Shown here piece after piece: positions 15,687 to 23,109 of a stretch of 64,000 bases of DNA (its first letter is position 1; each line of letters begins with the position of its first letter). The stretch comes from Paraburkholderia sp. D15 (GTDB lineage Bacteria > Pseudomonadota > Gammaproteobacteria > Burkholderiales > Burkholderiaceae): the NCBI RefSeq assembly GCF_029910215.1, contig NZ_CP110395.1, positions 1,612,001 through 1,676,000 of the forward strand, written 5' to 3'. The position numbers were made by a program, and so were the translations under genes. The notes under the pieces are model-generated. The model made no database searches. It was not told where the DNA came from and was given only the letters and a program-made list of their open reading frames with translations.

Positions 15687-17204
15687 ATGCGATTCGATCT
15701 GACGGCGAGCCGCTTCGTCGACACCGACGTACGCGCCGATGCCTGGGCGGTGATCGGCGCCGACCGCTCGTTGCGCTGGCATCAACTGGCGAGCGAAGCC
15801 GAGGCGTGGGCCGCGTCCGCGCGCGAACAGGGTTTCGCCGCCGACGTGCCGGTGATCGTGCGCGGTCACAAGGAAGCGGCGTTTTTCGTCGCGATGGCGG
15901 GCGCGCTGCTGCTCGGCGCGCCGTTCGTGCCCGTCGATACGATCTATCCGGATGAACGGATGCGGCGTATCGCGGCGACGCTCGCCGCGCGCACCTATTT
16001 CGACGCGCAGAGCGGGCGCTTCGTGTCGCTGGACAGCGGGCCGGGCACGCAGATCGCGCAGGACGATCACGGTGAAGATGGCGGCGCCCACCGCGCCGCC
16101 GCGCCGCTGCACGAGAAAAACCTCGCCTACGTGCTCTTCACCTCCGGCACGACGGGCGAGCCGAAAGGCGTGCAGATCGGCCGCGAAAGCGTGGCCGCGC
16201 TCACCCGGTGGATGTCGGCCGATTTCGCGCTCGGCGACGCCCCGGTCTTCCTGAACCAGGCGCCGTTCAGCTTCGATCTGTCGATGTACGAGGTGTTCGG
16301 TACGCTCGCGCTCGGCGGCACGGCGGTGCTGGCGTCGCGCGCGTTGACCGCGCAGGGCGCGGCCTTTCTTGCGACGATCGAACGCCACGGCGTGACGACA
16401 TGGGTGTCGACGCCGTCGTTCGCGCAGCAGCAACTGCTGAACCCGCAGTTTTCGCAGGCGGGTTTGCCTGCGCTGAAGACCTTCCTGTTCTGCGGCGAAG
16501 TGTTGCCGGTCACGCTTGCGCGTCAGTTGCGCCAGCGCTTTCCGGCGGCCCGCATCGTCAATACGTATGGCCCGACCGAGGCGACGGTGGCGACCACCTG
16601 GATCGTCGTCGACGATGCGGTGCTCGCGCAGCACGCGCGCCTGCCGATCGGTCACGCGAAGCGCGATGCCGAGGTGTTCGTCGAGTCCGGCGAGCTGTGC
16701 ATTGCCGGCGCGCACGTGATGCGCGGCTATCTGAACCGCGACGACCTGAACGCGGCGCGTATGTTCACGCACCACGGTCAGCGCGCATTCCGCACCGGCG
16801 ATCTCGGCGCGGTGGAAGGCGACGGCCTGCTGTTCTGTCATGGCCGTATCGACGATCAGATCAAGGTGGGTGGTTACCGGATCGAGCTGATGGAAATCGA
16901 CGCGGCGCTGCGTGCGCTGCCGGGCGTTTCGAGCGCGGCGGCGGTGCCGTTGCGGCGGCCGGACGGTTCGGTCGCGCGGATCGTCGCGTTCATTGCGACC
17001 GGCCACGACGACGCCCGTTTACCCGACGCGCTGCACGACTGGAAGGCGCTGCTCGGCGCGCGTCTGCCACCGTATATGATCCCGTCTGAATTGCTCGCGT
17101 GCCGCGCCTTGCCGGTGTCGGTCAACTTCAAGATCGATCGCGTGCAGCTTGCACAGGATTACCGTGACTCACATCTCAAAGCACAGCGGCCGGCGAATGC
17201 ATGA
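15687..17204 (+). CDS. DltA-like amino-acid adenylating ligase (carrier-protein loading)
   Basis: A 505-residue ANL-superfamily enzyme of DltA length that should activate a carboxylic acid as its adenylate and load it on the adjacent carrier. The phosphate loop is FTSGTTGEPKG (151-161), followed by STPSF (about 241-245), NTYGPTEATVATT (292-304), RTGDLG and GRIDDQIKVGGYRIE, with the catalytic lysine in VNFKIDR near the C-terminus. TFLFCGEVLP (265-274) matches DltA. Its Cys269 corresponds to the cysteine that structural work on Bacillus DltA places beside the D-alanine side chain (recalled, not looked up), so D-alanine is the predicted substrate. The ATG at 15687 is 10 bp after the carrier gene. 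Confidence 0.87.
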   Translation: MRFDLTASRFVDTDVRADAWAVIGADRSLRWHQLASEAEAWAASAREQGFAADVPVIVRGHKEAAFFVAMAGALLLGAPFVPVDTIYPDERMRRIAATLAARTYFDAQSGRFVSLDSGPGTQIAQDDHGEDGGAHRAAAPLHEKNLAYVLFTSGTTGEPKGVQIGRESVAALTRWMSADFALGDAPVFLNQAPFSFDLSMYEVFGTLALGGTAVLASRALTAQGAAFLATIERHGVTTWVSTPSFAQQQLLNPQFSQAGLPALKTFLFCGEVLPVTLARQLRQRFPAARIVNTYGPTEATVATTWIVVDDAVLAQHARLPIGHAKRDAEVFVESGELCIAGAHVMRGYLNRDDLNAARMFTHHGQRAFRTGDLGAVEGDGLLFCHGRIDDQIKVGGYRIELMEIDAALRALPGVSSAAAVPLRRPDGSVARIVAFIATGHDDARLPDALHDWKALLGARLPPYMIPSELLACRALPVSVNFKIDRVQLAQDYRDSHLKAQRPANA

Positions 17205-17280
17205 TTCGCTAGACGTTCACGCATCGCACCCGGCGCTTGCCTCACCGTCATCGTTCGCGTGTGATGCGGCGGGTCCGTGC

Positions 17281-18180
17281 ATGGACCGGCCGCGTTCGCC
17301 GCGCCGGCGCAGCCTGCTCGCCGCGGGCGTGGGCCTGTGCGCGGCGCTGCTCGCCGGATGCTCGGCGCAACCGGGTTCGGGCGACGCCGGCGCGCTCGCG
17401 CAGGGCGTCGTGTGGCAACTCGATACCGATCACGCCAATCCGCACGGCGACTGGAACCGCCTCGGCGTGACCGACCTGCTGGTGCAGTGGACGGGCGTCG
17501 ACGACACCGCGTTTCTGGCCGGCAACGATCCGTCGGCCACCGGTCTGCAAACGGCCGACACGCTGCCCGACTGGACGCGGATCGCCGGCGAGCCGTGGGC
17601 GCGCAACGTGATCGTCGGTCTGGCGGGTCGTTTCGACGAAACCACCGCGCGCGCGCAGGTGGCGCAACTGATCGCGCAGTCGAAGAAGCTCGCCGAGGTG
17701 CGGCCGCCGGTGCACGTGGACGGCTATTACTTTCCGGTGGAAGTGGACCCGACGTGGAAGGATGCGGCGACGCTCGGGCTCCTGCTCGGTCAGTTGCCGC
17801 GGCCGCTGTGGATCAGCGTGTACGACAACTCGAACATCGGCGGCGCCGCGCTCGCGGCTTGGCTGGACGGCTGGCTGCCGAAGGACGTCGGGGTGTTCCT
17901 GCAGGACGGCTGCGGCGTCTATGCACGCGGCCCGGTGGCGGCGCGCGAATACGCGGATGCGCTGAGCGCGCGGCTCGGCAAGGAGCGCGTGCGGATCATC
18001 GCGGAGGCGTTCCGGCCGGCGGCGGGTGGGCTGTTCCGTGCGGCCACGGCGGCTGAGCTGGAGCCGCAACTGCTTGCGTATCGTGGGTACCGGACCTATC
18101 TGTTCGACGGTCCGCACTATGTGTCCGCGCAACTGGTGCAGGATCTGCTCGATTTACAGCAGAAACAGAACCGGCAGTAG
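17281..18180 (+). CDS. Putative lipoprotein at the end of the polysaccharide locus, TIM-barrel-like
   Basis: A 299-residue predicted lipoprotein from the ATG at 17281. The leader MDRPRSPRRRSLLAAG runs into a lipobox (LLAGC), so it should be anchored to a membrane. The body has alternating strand/helix segments such as GVTDLLVQWTG, VDGYYFPVEVDPTW, PLWISVYDNSNIGG and VRIIAEAFRP. With their scattered acidic residues these look like a TIM barrel of glycoside-hydrolase type, but I do not recognise the family with confidence. Other in-frame starts are ATG 17197 and GTG 17164 (good AGGA site); both overlap dltA and add 28-39 residues before the signal. Its place suggests a role in trimming, binding or anchoring the polymer (inference). 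Confidence 0.7.
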   Translation: MDRPRSPRRRSLLAAGVGLCAALLAGCSAQPGSGDAGALAQGVVWQLDTDHANPHGDWNRLGVTDLLVQWTGVDDTAFLAGNDPSATGLQTADTLPDWTRIAGEPWARNVIVGLAGRFDETTARAQVAQLIAQSKKLAEVRPPVHVDGYYFPVEVDPTWKDAATLGLLLGQLPRPLWISVYDNSNIGGAALAAWLDGWLPKDVGVFLQDGCGVYARGPVAAREYADALSARLGKERVRIIAEAFRPAAGGLFRAATAAELEPQLLAYRGYRTYLFDGPHYVSAQLVQDLLDLQQKQNRQ

Positions 18181-18288
18181 CGCGATAAAAGTGCGATAAA
18201 GCGCGATAAAAGCGCAGCAAGGCGGTGCAGTGCGGTGGGGCGACAAAAGACAGTCAAGCGGTGAGGCGCGCAACGCGCCCCGCCGCGC

Positions 18289-18906
18289 CTACCGCAATTG
18301 CGTCACCGCGAGCAGCAGCACCATGCTGCCGATCGCGCCGTCCAGCACGCGCCACGCGGTGGCGCGGCGAAACAGCGGCGCCATCGCCCGCGCGCCGTAA
18401 CCCAGTCCGACGAACCAGACGCCGCTCACCGCCATCGCGCCGAGCGCGAACGCGACCCGTGCGCCTTCCGGCTCGCGCGCGCCGGCCGTGCCGATCAGCA
18501 GAAACGTATCCAGATACACGTGCGGATTGAGCCACGTGAACGCGAGTGTCATCAGCACGATGGGCAGCGCGCGTTGCACGGGCGCCGCGCCGCTCGCCTC
18601 GGCATCGAGCGCCGCATGATCGGGGCGCACCGCGCGGCGCAGCGCATTGAAGCCGAACCACGCCAGATACGCGAGCCCGACGTACAGCATCGTATGCACG
18701 AACACGGGGAAGCGCTCCACCAGCACCGACGCGCCGCCGACGCCCGCGCCGATCAGAATGAAGTCCGACAGCGCGCACAGCGCGACGATCTTGCCGACGT
18801 GCGAGCGCATGATGCCCTGGCGCAGCACGAAGGCGTTCTGCGCGCCGATGGTGACGATCAGCGAGGCGCACAAGGCCGCGCCATGGGAAAAAGACAGCCA
18901 GTTCAT
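18289..18906 (-). CDS. argO: ArgO/LysE-family basic amino-acid exporter
   Basis: Exports arginine and/or lysine from the cytoplasm. The 205-residue protein has about six membrane helices and the LysE opening LIVTIGAQNAFVLRQGI, with the conserved Gly-Ala-Gln-Asn-Ala-Phe block. It also has FTWLNPHVYLDTFLLIG (Asn-Pro-His-x-Tyr-Leu-Asp), the family's second signature. Length matches E. coli ArgO (about 211). It is divergent from argP, its usual activator, across a 98-bp gap, which is the classical argP-argO arrangement. It converges with the lipoprotein gene at its 3' end. Confidence 0.9.
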   Translation of the reverse strand: MNWLSFSHGAALCASLIVTIGAQNAFVLRQGIMRSHVGKIVALCALSDFILIGAGVGGASVLVERFPVFVHTMLYVGLAYLAWFGFNALRRAVRPDHAALDAEASGAAPVQRALPIVLMTLAFTWLNPHVYLDTFLLIGTAGAREPEGARVAFALGAMAVSGVWFVGLGYGARAMAPLFRRATAWRVLDGAIGSMVLLLAVTQLR

Positions 18907-19004
18907 GAGTCGATCCAGTAGACGGGAGAAGCGTACGGCGCTAGTCTGCTGGGTTGAAAGACATAAGAGAAGCTAATTTACTTAATGCCGATTAAGGAAC
19001 GCTA

Positions 19005-19898
19005 ATGCTCGACTACGCCTTGCTCGATGCACTCGCCGCCGTGGTGCGGCACGGTTCGTTCGACCGCGCGGCGAGCGAGCTGAACGTGACGCCGTCCGCG
19101 GTGTCGCAACGCGTGAAGCTGCTGGAGGAGCGCGTGGGGAGCGTGCTGGTCAAACGCGGCCAGCCGTGCGTGGCGACCACCTCGGGCGCGCTGTTGTGCC
19201 GCCACACCGAGCGGGTGCAGTTGCTGGAGGCGGAGCTGAACGGCCGTCTGCCGGCCCAGCCCGGCGCGCTGGTCGAACCGTGGCCGGCGTTGCGCGTGGC
19301 CGTCAACGACGACAGCGTCGGCACCTGGTTTATCGACGCGGTGGCGCCGTTCTGCGTCGAACGGGAGATGCTGCTCGACCTCGTGATCGACGATCAGGAC
19401 CATACCGCCGAGCGGATCCGCGACGGCAGCGTGCAAGGCGCCGTCACCACGCAGGCCGAGCCGGTGCAGGGTTGCCGCTCCACGCGGCTTGGCCGCATGC
19501 GCTATCTGGCGGTGTGCGCGCCGGCGTTTCGCGAGCGCTACTTTCCCGACGGCGTGACGCGGGAGAGTCTGCGCCGCACGCCGTGCGTCGACTTCAATCC
19601 GAAGGACCAGTTGCAGAAGCGCTTCATGCGCCGCATCACGCGCGCCGAACTCGATCCGCCGCTGCACTGGATTCCCCACGTGGCGGGTTTTCTACGCGCG
19701 TGCGTGACCGGTCTCGGCTGGGGCATGTGCCCCGAACGGATGATCGCCGCGCATCTGGCCAGCGGCGAACTCGTCGAAATCGCGCCGGGCAAGCATATCG
19801 ACGTCGATTTGTACTGGCAGAGCTGGCGTCTGTCGATCGGCTGGCTCGACGATTTCGGCGCGGAGCTGCGCCGCCGCGCCACGGAGTTTCTGGATTGA
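19005..19898 (+). CDS. argP: LysR-type regulator ArgP/LysG (basic amino-acid exporter activator)
   Basis: A 297-residue LysR-family regulator. It has an N-terminal winged helix (ALLDALAAVVRHGSFDRAA...NVTPSAVSQRVKLLEERVG) followed by a C-terminal effector-binding domain. The closing FNPKDQLQKRFM and WGMCPERMIAAHL segments are typical of ArgP/IciA. ArgP senses arginine and lysine and activates argO in E. coli; LysG does the same for lysE in Corynebacterium. An AAGGA site precedes the ATG at 19005. Its divergent position next to argO strongly supports the assignment. Confidence 0.92.
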   Translation: MLDYALLDALAAVVRHGSFDRAASELNVTPSAVSQRVKLLEERVGSVLVKRGQPCVATTSGALLCRHTERVQLLEAELNGRLPAQPGALVEPWPALRVAVNDDSVGTWFIDAVAPFCVEREMLLDLVIDDQDHTAERIRDGSVQGAVTTQAEPVQGCRSTRLGRMRYLAVCAPAFRERYFPDGVTRESLRRTPCVDFNPKDQLQKRFMRRITRAELDPPLHWIPHVAGFLRACVTGLGWGMCPERMIAAHLASGELVEIAPGKHIDVDLYWQSWRLSIGWLDDFGAELRRRATEFLD

Positions 19899-19932
19899 TG
19901 CGGCGAACGCTTCGGCAATCGCGCGTCGCGCG

Positions 19933-20628
19933 TCAATCGGCCGCGCGTGGTTCCAGCGACGGGTCGCGCTCGTCGAGCACGTAGCCGACGCCGCGTACCG
20001 TGTGAATCAGCTTCGGCTCGTAGTTGGCGTCGACTTTCGCGCGCACGCGGCGGATCGCCGCTTCGACCACGTTGGTTTCGTAGTCGAAACTCATGTCCCA
20101 CACCTGCGAGGTGATGGTCGAGCGGGCGAGGACTTCGCCGCGCCGGCGCATCAGCAGCCAGAGCAGCGAGAACTCCCGCGTGGTCAGCTGGATCGCATCG
20201 CCCTGGCGGATCGCCTTGCGGCCCAGCAGATCGAGCGCGAGGTCGCCCACGCGCAGCGACGAGCCGGTTTGCGACGGATCGCGCAACAGTGCGCGCACGC
20301 GCTTGAGCAGTTCCTCGAAATCGACGGGTTTGACCATGTACTCGTTGGCGCCCATGGCGAGTCCGCGCGCCTTCTGGTCCGGATGATCGTCGGCGTTCAG
20401 CAGGAAGACCGGCGTGGGCAACTGCACGCGCAGCTTGCCGAGAACGGTCCAGCCGTCCAGCACCGGCAGCGCGACGTTCAGCATGATCAACGCGTAATGT
20501 CCGGTCAGCGCCAGCTTCAGGCCGGTTTCGCCGTCCTGTACCCAGTCGGTGACGTAACCCACATCGGACAGTCCCTTACGTACATGGATGCCGATTCTCG
20601 TGTCCTCGTCGACGATCAGAATTCGCAT
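19933..20628 (-). CDS. OmpR/PhoB-type response regulator with atypical receiver (D51N)
   Basis: A 231-residue protein with an N-terminal receiver (about 1-115) and a C-terminal OmpR winged helix (about 128-223; LTTREFSLLWLLMRRRGEVL, VRGVGYVL). The receiver keeps the acidic pocket (Glu8, Asp9) and the switch lysine (Lys100, MVKP). The phosphoacceptor position, normally Asp in 'LDVMLP', is Asn51 (MLNVALP), and the conserved Thr/Ser is Asn78 (FLLNADD). It therefore probably cannot be phosphorylated in the ordinary way. No histidine kinase gene is adjacent, consistent with an orphan regulator acting without phosphorylation. DNA target unknown. Confidence 0.88.
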   Translation of the reverse strand: MRILIVDEDTRIGIHVRKGLSDVGYVTDWVQDGETGLKLALTGHYALIMLNVALPVLDGWTVLGKLRVQLPTPVFLLNADDHPDQKARGLAMGANEYMVKPVDFEELLKRVRALLRDPSQTGSSLRVGDLALDLLGRKAIRQGDAIQLTTREFSLLWLLMRRRGEVLARSTITSQVWDMSFDYETNVVEAAIRRVRAKVDANYEPKLIHTVRGVGYVLDERDPSLEPRAAD

Positions 20629-20661
20629 GATATGACGGTATCCTTATTGAAGTGAGTGTCG

Positions 20662-20958
20662 TTATGCCACGGTGGAATCCGGGCGGGTCGCCTGCGGCGC
20701 GCTGGCCGGCACGCAGAAATTCTCGCGCCGCGGCACCGCGCCGTCGAACAGGTGATCGGGCTGGTTGAGCCAGAACGCGAGCGCGCCGATCACGATCGCG
20801 GCAATGCTGCCCGCGAGCGAAAGCGTCTCGCCCAGGCGTTCGCGGATCAAACGGCGCATCGCCGCCGATGCCGATGTCGATGCCGATGCGGCATGGCCGG
20901 CCGAGGTGTCGTTCGACGGGCGCGGCGCGAAGCCGCGGGTGGGCTGCGTTGGTTGCAT
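20662..20958 (-). CDS. Small predicted membrane protein, unknown function
   Basis: A 98-residue protein that I do not recognise. The ATG at 20958 is chosen because GGGGTGA lies at a good distance before it; the frame also runs further upstream, to 20988 and 21075. It has a flexible N-terminus with an Ser/Ala/Thr repeat (encoded by gatgcc-type hexamers at about 20860-20890), a basic patch (RRLIRERLGE) and one membrane helix (LSLAGSIAAIVIGALAFWL, about 52-70). A short C-terminal tail ends in ATRPDSTVA. It is 33 bp upstream of the response-regulator gene on the same strand, so the two may be co-transcribed. Confidence 0.55.
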   Translation of the reverse strand: MQPTQPTRGFAPRPSNDTSAGHAASASTSASAAMRRLIRERLGETLSLAGSIAAIVIGALAFWLNQPDHLFDGAVPRRENFCVPASAPQATRPDSTVA

Positions 20959-21318
20959 AAGTTTCACCCCGAAGTCACATACATTCATCGTAGGAGGTGA
21001 GAGGGGGGACATGGATGAAATGAACATGACATTTTCGTCATTTGGGCAAAAAAGGCGGATTCTCGCGATCCGCATCGACGTTTGCCGCCGGCAGCGCCCG
21101 CCGAAGGTCCTGGAACGGTCTGTCGGGTGCGCCTGAAAGCCTTGCTGGCCGGTCGTTCCGGCTTACATCGCCGGATATCGAAGTGAAGGTTGGGCGGGCG
21201 GTATTTTTGCCTGCGCGGATTGTCTTTACAGTGGCGTCCAGACATCTCAGAAAAGTGGACGCCGCGGCCCCGTGGCGAGCCATCGTGATTGACCTGGCCG
21301 TCACAGGAGTCGGAGACA
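20959..21318. other. Divergent intergenic region upstream of the NCS1 permease
   Basis: 360 bp between two divergent genes, so it should hold promoters for both. A possible 41-codon frame on the plus strand (21011-21136), preceded by G-rich AGGAGGTGA, is described as a finding but is too weak to annotate. A GGAG ribosome site for the permease lies at about 21312. Nothing else is supportable. Confidence 0.5.
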
Positions 21319-22959
21319 ATGAGCAGCAACGGCATTACCCAAGTCGAAACATTCGGTTTCGAACGTATCCCGGACCGGTCGCGCTATGCGCGGCCCATCG
21401 ATCTGTTCCGCCTGCTGTTCGGCGGCTGCAACACTTTTTCGACGTCGGTGCTGGGCAGTTTTCCCGTGCTGCTCGGACTGTCCTTCAAGGCCGGCGTCTA
21501 CTCGATCGTGCTCGGCGTGCTGATCGGATCGTGCATCCTCGCGCCGATGAGTCTGTTCGGCCCGCGCAACGGCACCAGCGACCCGGTGTCGTCCGGCGCG
21601 CATTTCGGCATCCACGGGCGGATCGTCGGCTCGTTCCTCGCGTTGCTGACGTCGGTGGCGTTCTTTTCGCTGGCCGTGTGGAGTTCCGGCGACGCGCTGG
21701 TGGGCGGCGCGCATCATCTGCTCGGCTTGCCGGTGAACGGGTTCACGCTGAGCCTCGCGTACGGGCTGTTCGCGGTGCTGGTGCTGACGGTGTGCATCTA
21801 CGGCTTCCGCTTCATGCTGTGGGTCAACAAGATCGCCGTATGGGCCGCGAGCCTGCTCTTCGTGGTCGGCATCGCGGCATTCGCGGGACCGTTCGACAGT
21901 GCCTACGCAGGCAAGGTCGCGCTCGGCTCGGTGGGTTTCTGGCCCGCGTTCGTGAGCGCGGTGCTGGTCGCGATGAGCAACCCGGTCTCGTTCGCGTCGA
22001 CGCTCGGCGACTGGGCCCGCTATATTCCGCAGAACACGCCGCGGCGCAGCACGATTGTCGCGGTGATGCTCGCGCAGCTGGCCACCTTCGTGCCGTTCTT
22101 CTTCGGTCTCGCCACCGCGACGATCATCGCGGACAAGGCGCCGCAGTTCATCGCGTCGAACAACTACGTGGGCGGTCTGCTCGCGATCTCGCCGAACTGG
22201 TTCTTTCTGCCGGTGTGTTTGATCGCGATCATCGGCGGGATGTCGACGGGCACCACCGCGCTGTACGGCACGGGGCTCGACATGTCGAGCATGTTCCCTA
22301 AACTGCTGAACCGCGTGCGCGCCACGCTGCTGATCGGCAGTCTCGCGATCGGGTTCATCTTTCTCGGGCGGTTCGTGTTCAACCTGGTCGAGAGCGTGTC
22401 GACGTTCTCGGTGCTGATCAACACCTGTAGCTGCCCGTGGATGATGATCATGATCATCGGCTTCGTCACGCGGCGCGGTTTCTATCTGTCCGACGATCTG
22501 CAGGTGTTCAATCGCGGCGGACGCGGCGGCCACTACTGGTTCACGCACGGCTGGAACTGGCGCGCGATGGGCGCGTGGATTCCGAGCGCGTTGATCGGGC
22601 TGTGCTTCGTGAATCTGCCGGATCAGTTCGTCGGTCCGCTCGGTCAGATTGCGGATGGACTCGACATCAGCATGCCGGTTTCGCTGACGCTGGCCTGCAC
22701 GCTGTATGTGATCCTGCTGCAGTCCTTTCCGGAACCGGACGGCGTGTATGGACCGCAAGGACGACGCTGGCTGCGTGGCGGATCGATGGGGAATGCGGGC
22801 GTGCAACCGGTCGTGCCGGCGGCTAAGCTGGACAGTACGCGCAAGGCAGCGGCTGCGGGCGCGCGGGTGCAGACACCGGCGGCGCAACCGGGACGCGCAG
22901 CGCGCGCCGGCCGCGACTGCGAGCGCGAAACCGCGCTGGACACGCAGGACGCGGGCTGA
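21319..22959 (+). CDS. NCS1-family purine/cytosine-type permease
   Basis: A 546-residue transporter of the nucleobase:cation symporter-1 family with about 12 membrane helices. Family features include RPIDLFRLLFGGCNTFSTSVL near the N-terminus, the GPRNGTSDPVSSGAHFG block, and YGFRFMLWVNKIA. ATG at 21319 follows a GGAG site (caggagtcggagaca). The last 50 residues are a low-complexity Ala/Arg tail. NCS1 substrates include cytosine, purines, allantoin, hydantoins and pyridoxine. The adjoining FAD oxidoreductase, cupin and aldehyde dehydrogenase suggest a nitrogen-containing catabolic substrate that cannot be named. Confidence 0.85.
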   Translation: MSSNGITQVETFGFERIPDRSRYARPIDLFRLLFGGCNTFSTSVLGSFPVLLGLSFKAGVYSIVLGVLIGSCILAPMSLFGPRNGTSDPVSSGAHFGIHGRIVGSFLALLTSVAFFSLAVWSSGDALVGGAHHLLGLPVNGFTLSLAYGLFAVLVLTVCIYGFRFMLWVNKIAVWAASLLFVVGIAAFAGPFDSAYAGKVALGSVGFWPAFVSAVLVAMSNPVSFASTLGDWARYIPQNTPRRSTIVAVMLAQLATFVPFFFGLATATIIADKAPQFIASNNYVGGLLAISPNWFFLPVCLIAIIGGMSTGTTALYGTGLDMSSMFPKLLNRVRATLLIGSLAIGFIFLGRFVFNLVESVSTFSVLINTCSCPWMMIMIIGFVTRRGFYLSDDLQVFNRGGRGGHYWFTHGWNWRAMGAWIPSALIGLCFVNLPDQFVGPLGQIADGLDISMPVSLTLACTLYVILLQSFPEPDGVYGPQGRRWLRGGSMGNAGVQPVVPAAKLDSTRKAAAAGARVQTPAAQPGRAARAGRDCERETALDTQDAG

Positions 22960-23109
22960 CCGGCGAGTCGCGTTGCAAGCGCGTCGCGAAAGCGCTGAAG
23001 CAGCCGGCAAGGCAACGAGGCGACAAGCCACCAGGCCGACACGTATCAAGAACACGCATCAAGCAAACACGTATCAAGCAATGGCATTCAAGTTGAGCAG
23101 GCACACAAG

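Noticed and set aside
10219..17204. Complete alginate or complete dlt operon
   Set aside because: No alginate polymerase, epimerase or lyase genes are seen, and the system lacks a canonical dltD; the mixed set fits neither standard operon.
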